Of a stretch of DNA of 7,249 nt, positions 6,131-7,249 are shown piece by piece. The notes under the pieces were generated by a model. The model saw only the letters and a program-made list of their open reading frames with translations. It made no database searches and was not told where the DNA came from. Every line of letters starts with the position of its first letter. Position 1 is the first letter of the stretch. The DNA is taken from NCBI GenBank assembly GCA_029785685.1, contig JAFLZE010000048.1, positions 1 to 7,249 on the forward strand, in the 5' to 3' direction. A program made the position numbers and the translations under genes. Source of the DNA: Nitrososphaerota archaeon. Lineage in GTDB: Archaea; Thermoproteota; Nitrososphaeria; Nitrososphaerales; UBA183.

Positions 6131-6496
6131 TTACTTGTGGGCCCCTCTTCTGGGGGGAGTCGCCGAACCATCAGCGCCGAGGCTGCTCTGGTTCGTCTTG
6201 GTCTTGCCCCGACCCCGGATTGCCTTCTCGATGGCTCTGGCGAGGCCGAAGTCCCATGCCGTGACCCCTCCGGATGAATGGGTCTGCAGGGAAAGTGTGA
6301 CAGCCGTGTATCTCACGTGGATGTCCGGATGGTGCTCCTGCTTCTCGGCAACCCTCGCGACCTTGTTGACGAAGAGGATGCCGTCCATGAACTCCTCGAA
6401 GTCGTAGGCCTTGGTGATGAATCTCCCTTCCTTCTTCCAACCATCCAATCTCTTCAGTCTGGCGTCAACCTCAGCACGGCTCAGGAGCCTGGGCAT
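6131..6496 (-). CDS. Pterin-4a-carbinolamine dehydratase (PCD/DCoH) family protein
   Basis: The 121-residue protein carries the full PCD signature: [16 protein letters not shown] (5-20), [12 protein letters not shown] (42-53), the catalytic HHPDI at 55-59, Y63, T72-H73 in a QTHSSGGVT loop, and D82 in [10 protein letters not shown]. The likely catalytic residues H55, H56 and H73 and the conserved P57 and D82 are all present, so the enzyme should be active. PCD dehydrates 4a-hydroxy-tetrahydropterin during pterin recycling. In archaea, which mostly lack aromatic amino acid hydroxylases, its role is unclear; molybdopterin-related or repair roles have been suggested for relatives. About 28 residues after the core are basic, polar and probably disordered. 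The start chosen is ATG 6496, 30 bases after a TATA-like box and matching the family N-terminus; GTG 6511 and GTG 6502 are possible. It lies 41 bases upstream of the thermosome start on the same strand. Confidence 0.9.
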   Translation of the reverse strand: MPRLLSRAEVDARLKRLDGWKKEGRFITKAYDFEEFMDGILFVNKVARVAEKQEHHPDIHVRYTAVTLSLQTHSSGGVTAWDFGLARAIEKAIRGRGKTKTNQSSLGADGSATPPRRGAHK

Positions 6497-6521
6497 AGGC
6501 ACGCTTGACACTGCCTTGGTC

Positions 6522-6530
6522 TTTAATTTA
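6522..6530 (-). promoter_or_regulatory. TATA-like box for the PCD gene
   Basis: TTTAATTTA (TAAATTAAA on the minus strand) is the most AT-rich stretch between the PCD gene and the divergent small gene. It is centred 30 bases before ATG 6496 and 24 before GTG 6502. This spacing argues against the GTG at 6511 as the start. Confidence 0.5.
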
Positions 6531-6561
6531 GCGAACCGGCAATGCGATTTGACAACGTGCG

Positions 6562-6567
6562 TTAATC
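6562..6567 (+). promoter_or_regulatory. Weak TATA-like element for the small gene at 6595
   Basis: TTAATC is centred about 31 bases before the TTG at 6595. It is a poor TATA match, but its spacing resembles that of the other leaderless genes in this window and it supports the unusual TTG start. Confidence 0.3.
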
Positions 6568-6594
6568 TGGCCTTTCCCGGATGTTCACGAAATC

Positions 6595-6915
6595 TTGCAG
6601 GAGAAGAAGGTCCTCCAGAGCGCAGCGGAGTCTTTAGCCCGAGTCGCGGAGGCGAAGTCCGAGGTCGCGAGGAGGGCAGACGCGTCCGCCCTATGCCGAA
6701 ATGTCGAAGGCCTCACCAAACCCAAGTCCCCTTCATCGACAATGAAGAAAGCCGGGATCGCGTTGATAGCGGCACCCGACCCTGTGACCGGCGTGGCGGG
6801 GGTGGCCCTACTCGCCACGTCATTCGCCATGAAGAGCAAAGAGCCAGCGAAGATCGGCGACATCGCCGAGGAGACAAGGAAGCTACTCCGCGAAATCCAG
6901 TCCTTTAGACTTTAA
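6595..6915 (+). CDS. Small protein of unknown function with a hydrophobic helix or hairpin
   Basis: I do not assign a named family. The 106-residue protein has three parts. Residues 1-38 form a charged amphipathic helix rich in Ala, Glu, Lys and Arg, with a coiled-coil-like look. Residues 41-52 are a Pro/Ser/Lys linker. Residues 53-79 are hydrophobic (AGIALIAAPDPVTGVAGVALLATSFAM) but broken by P-D-P, suggesting a kinked helix or a re-entrant hairpin rather than one straight membrane span. The end, 83-106, is a charged helix (EPAKIGDIAEETRKLLREIQ). Balanced composition, a clean stop and the lack of better overlapping frames support it being real. The start is TTG 6595: the in-frame TGA at 6550-6552 bars longer forms, and no ATG occurs in frame before residue 50. 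It is divergent from the PCD gene, and the gene at 6942 follows 26 bases after its stop. I have a vague impression of similar short proteins in Thaumarchaeota but cannot confirm it. Confidence 0.65.
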   Translation: MQEKKVLQSAAESLARVAEAKSEVARRADASALCRNVEGLTKPKSPSSTMKKAGIALIAAPDPVTGVAGVALLATSFAMKSKEPAKIGDIAEETRKLLREIQSFRL

Positions 6916-6918
6916 GTA
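6911..6918 (+). promoter_or_regulatory. TATA-like box for the gene at 6942
   Basis: TTTAAGTA overlaps the TAA stop of the preceding small gene and is centred about 27 bases before the ATG at 6942. The spacing fits leaderless transcription, so the two small genes may be transcribed separately despite their closeness. Confidence 0.45.
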
Positions 6919-6941
6919 ACCGAGGGCTCGCCGCATTCTAG

Positions 6942-7235
6942 ATGGAGCTGAAGCCGACGAAGGGGCTCGTGGTCAAGGTCAACGCCCGACGCGAGGCAAT
7001 CTTCGGGGACGAGTCGGTAAACGTTCAGAAGGTCAACATAGACAACGGTGCCAGGGAGGGAGTCATGACGGGCAGAGCCCTCGTCGGGTTCTGCGAAGTC
7101 GAAATGAAGAAGCTCGACGGTCACAACCACTGGTACCCCATCGAGGACCTCGCAGGGGAGCATGGCGAGAAGATAGTGGAGGAAGAGATACCGATAGAGC
7201 TTGACGAAGGCGAGGGGTCCGAAGAAGAGTCCTAG
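6942..7235 (+). CDS. Small protein of unknown function with an acidic C-terminal tail
   Basis: This 97-residue soluble protein is not assigned to a named family. The body, residues 1-72, is predicted by eye to be mainly beta: GLVVKVNARREAIFG, then SVNVQKVNID, then a well-defined block VMTGRALVGFCEVEMKKLDG (41-60) followed by HNHWYPIEDL (61-70). The HxHWYP cluster (H61, H63, W64, Y65) could be a functional or metal-binding site, but that is speculation. The tail, 76-97, is strongly acidic (VEEEIPIELDEGEGSEEES) and probably disordered; such tails often mediate contacts with basic partners or nucleic-acid-binding proteins. The ATG start is well supported by a TATA-like box 27 bases upstream. It lies 26 bases after the preceding small gene on the same strand. 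No transmembrane segment or signal peptide is seen. Confidence 0.75.
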   Translation: MELKPTKGLVVKVNARREAIFGDESVNVQKVNIDNGAREGVMTGRALVGFCEVEMKKLDGHNHWYPIEDLAGEHGEKIVEEEIPIELDEGEGSEEES

Positions 7236-7247
7236 CGGCGTCGCCGC
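7235..7247. repeat. Short GC-rich palindrome at the window end
   Basis: GCGGCG-T-CGCCGC is a perfect 6-bp inverted repeat around one base, beginning at the last base of the stop codon of the gene at 6942. It could form a small hairpin at the 3' end of that transcript. The window ends two bases later, so whether a T-run follows is unknown. Confidence 0.4.
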
Positions 7248-7249
7248 CT

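Noticed and set aside
6411..6908. Plus-strand frame of 165 codons spanning the PCD start and the small gene
   Set aside because: It runs antisense through the PCD N-terminus and is out of frame with the better-structured 106-residue frame; the product is Arg/Pro/Gly-rich and unstructured.
7240..7249. Ten-base match of the window's right end to 4428-4437 in the thermosome gene, reminiscent of the left-end repeat
   Set aside because: GTCGCCGCCT is short and GC-rich, so chance is plausible; without sequence beyond the edge it cannot be called a repeat.
1..7249. CRISPR array, insertion sequence, toxin-antitoxin or defence genes
   Set aside because: No regularly spaced repeats, transposase, integrase, nuclease or other defence-type motifs were seen on either strand; the genes are ordinary chromosomal families.

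Overview
The window is archaeal chromosomal DNA, GC-rich by eye, and most like Thaumarchaeota/Nitrososphaeria. The evidence is a group II chaperonin (thermosome) with a Gly/Met-rich tail, a CdvB/ESCRT-III-like division protein, a TrmB-family regulator, a geranylgeranyl-reductase-family flavoprotein, and start codons about 24-31 nt downstream of AT-rich TATA-like boxes with no Shine-Dalgarno sequence (leaderless genes). The closest group is inferred from remembered protein resemblance, mainly CdvB; no search was possible. No CRISPR array, transposase, tRNA or rRNA was seen.

Layout. 1-245: the 3' part of an mscL-like channel gene whose first 64 bases are an exact copy of an internal piece of the thermosome gene (4672-4735), so this edge is probably chimeric. 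362-1003 (+): CdvB paralogue. 1128-1826 (-): TrmB-like regulator, divergent from 1883-3358 (+), a geranylgeranyl-reductase-like flavoprotein. The two share a near-palindromic TATA element with an inverted repeat beside it. 3386-3784 (+): small PPOX-fold flavin/F420-type protein. 3786-4370 (-): TetR regulator, convergent with the PPOX gene with one base between the stop codons. 4419-6089 (-): thermosome subunit, with a paired ACCGGT element between its TATA box and start. 6131-6496 (-): pterin carbinolamine dehydratase (PCD/DCoH) family protein. 6595-6915 (+): unrecognised small protein with a hydrophobic helix or hairpin. 6942-7235 (+): unrecognised small protein with an acidic tail.

How the genes may work together. 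The TrmB-like protein is placed to control itself and the reductase, which probably saturates isoprenoid lipid chains; the PPOX gene follows on the same strand but has its own TATA-like box. Thermosome and TetR are co-oriented, and each has its own promoter-like element. Genes are tightly packed: several TATA-like boxes overlap or abut the stop codon of the preceding gene. No defence island or new multi-gene system is evident. The points most worth a second look are the 64-bp chimeric edge, the divergent palindromic promoter with its candidate operator, the thermosome promoter element, the MIM2-like motif in the CdvB paralogue, and the two unrecognised small genes.
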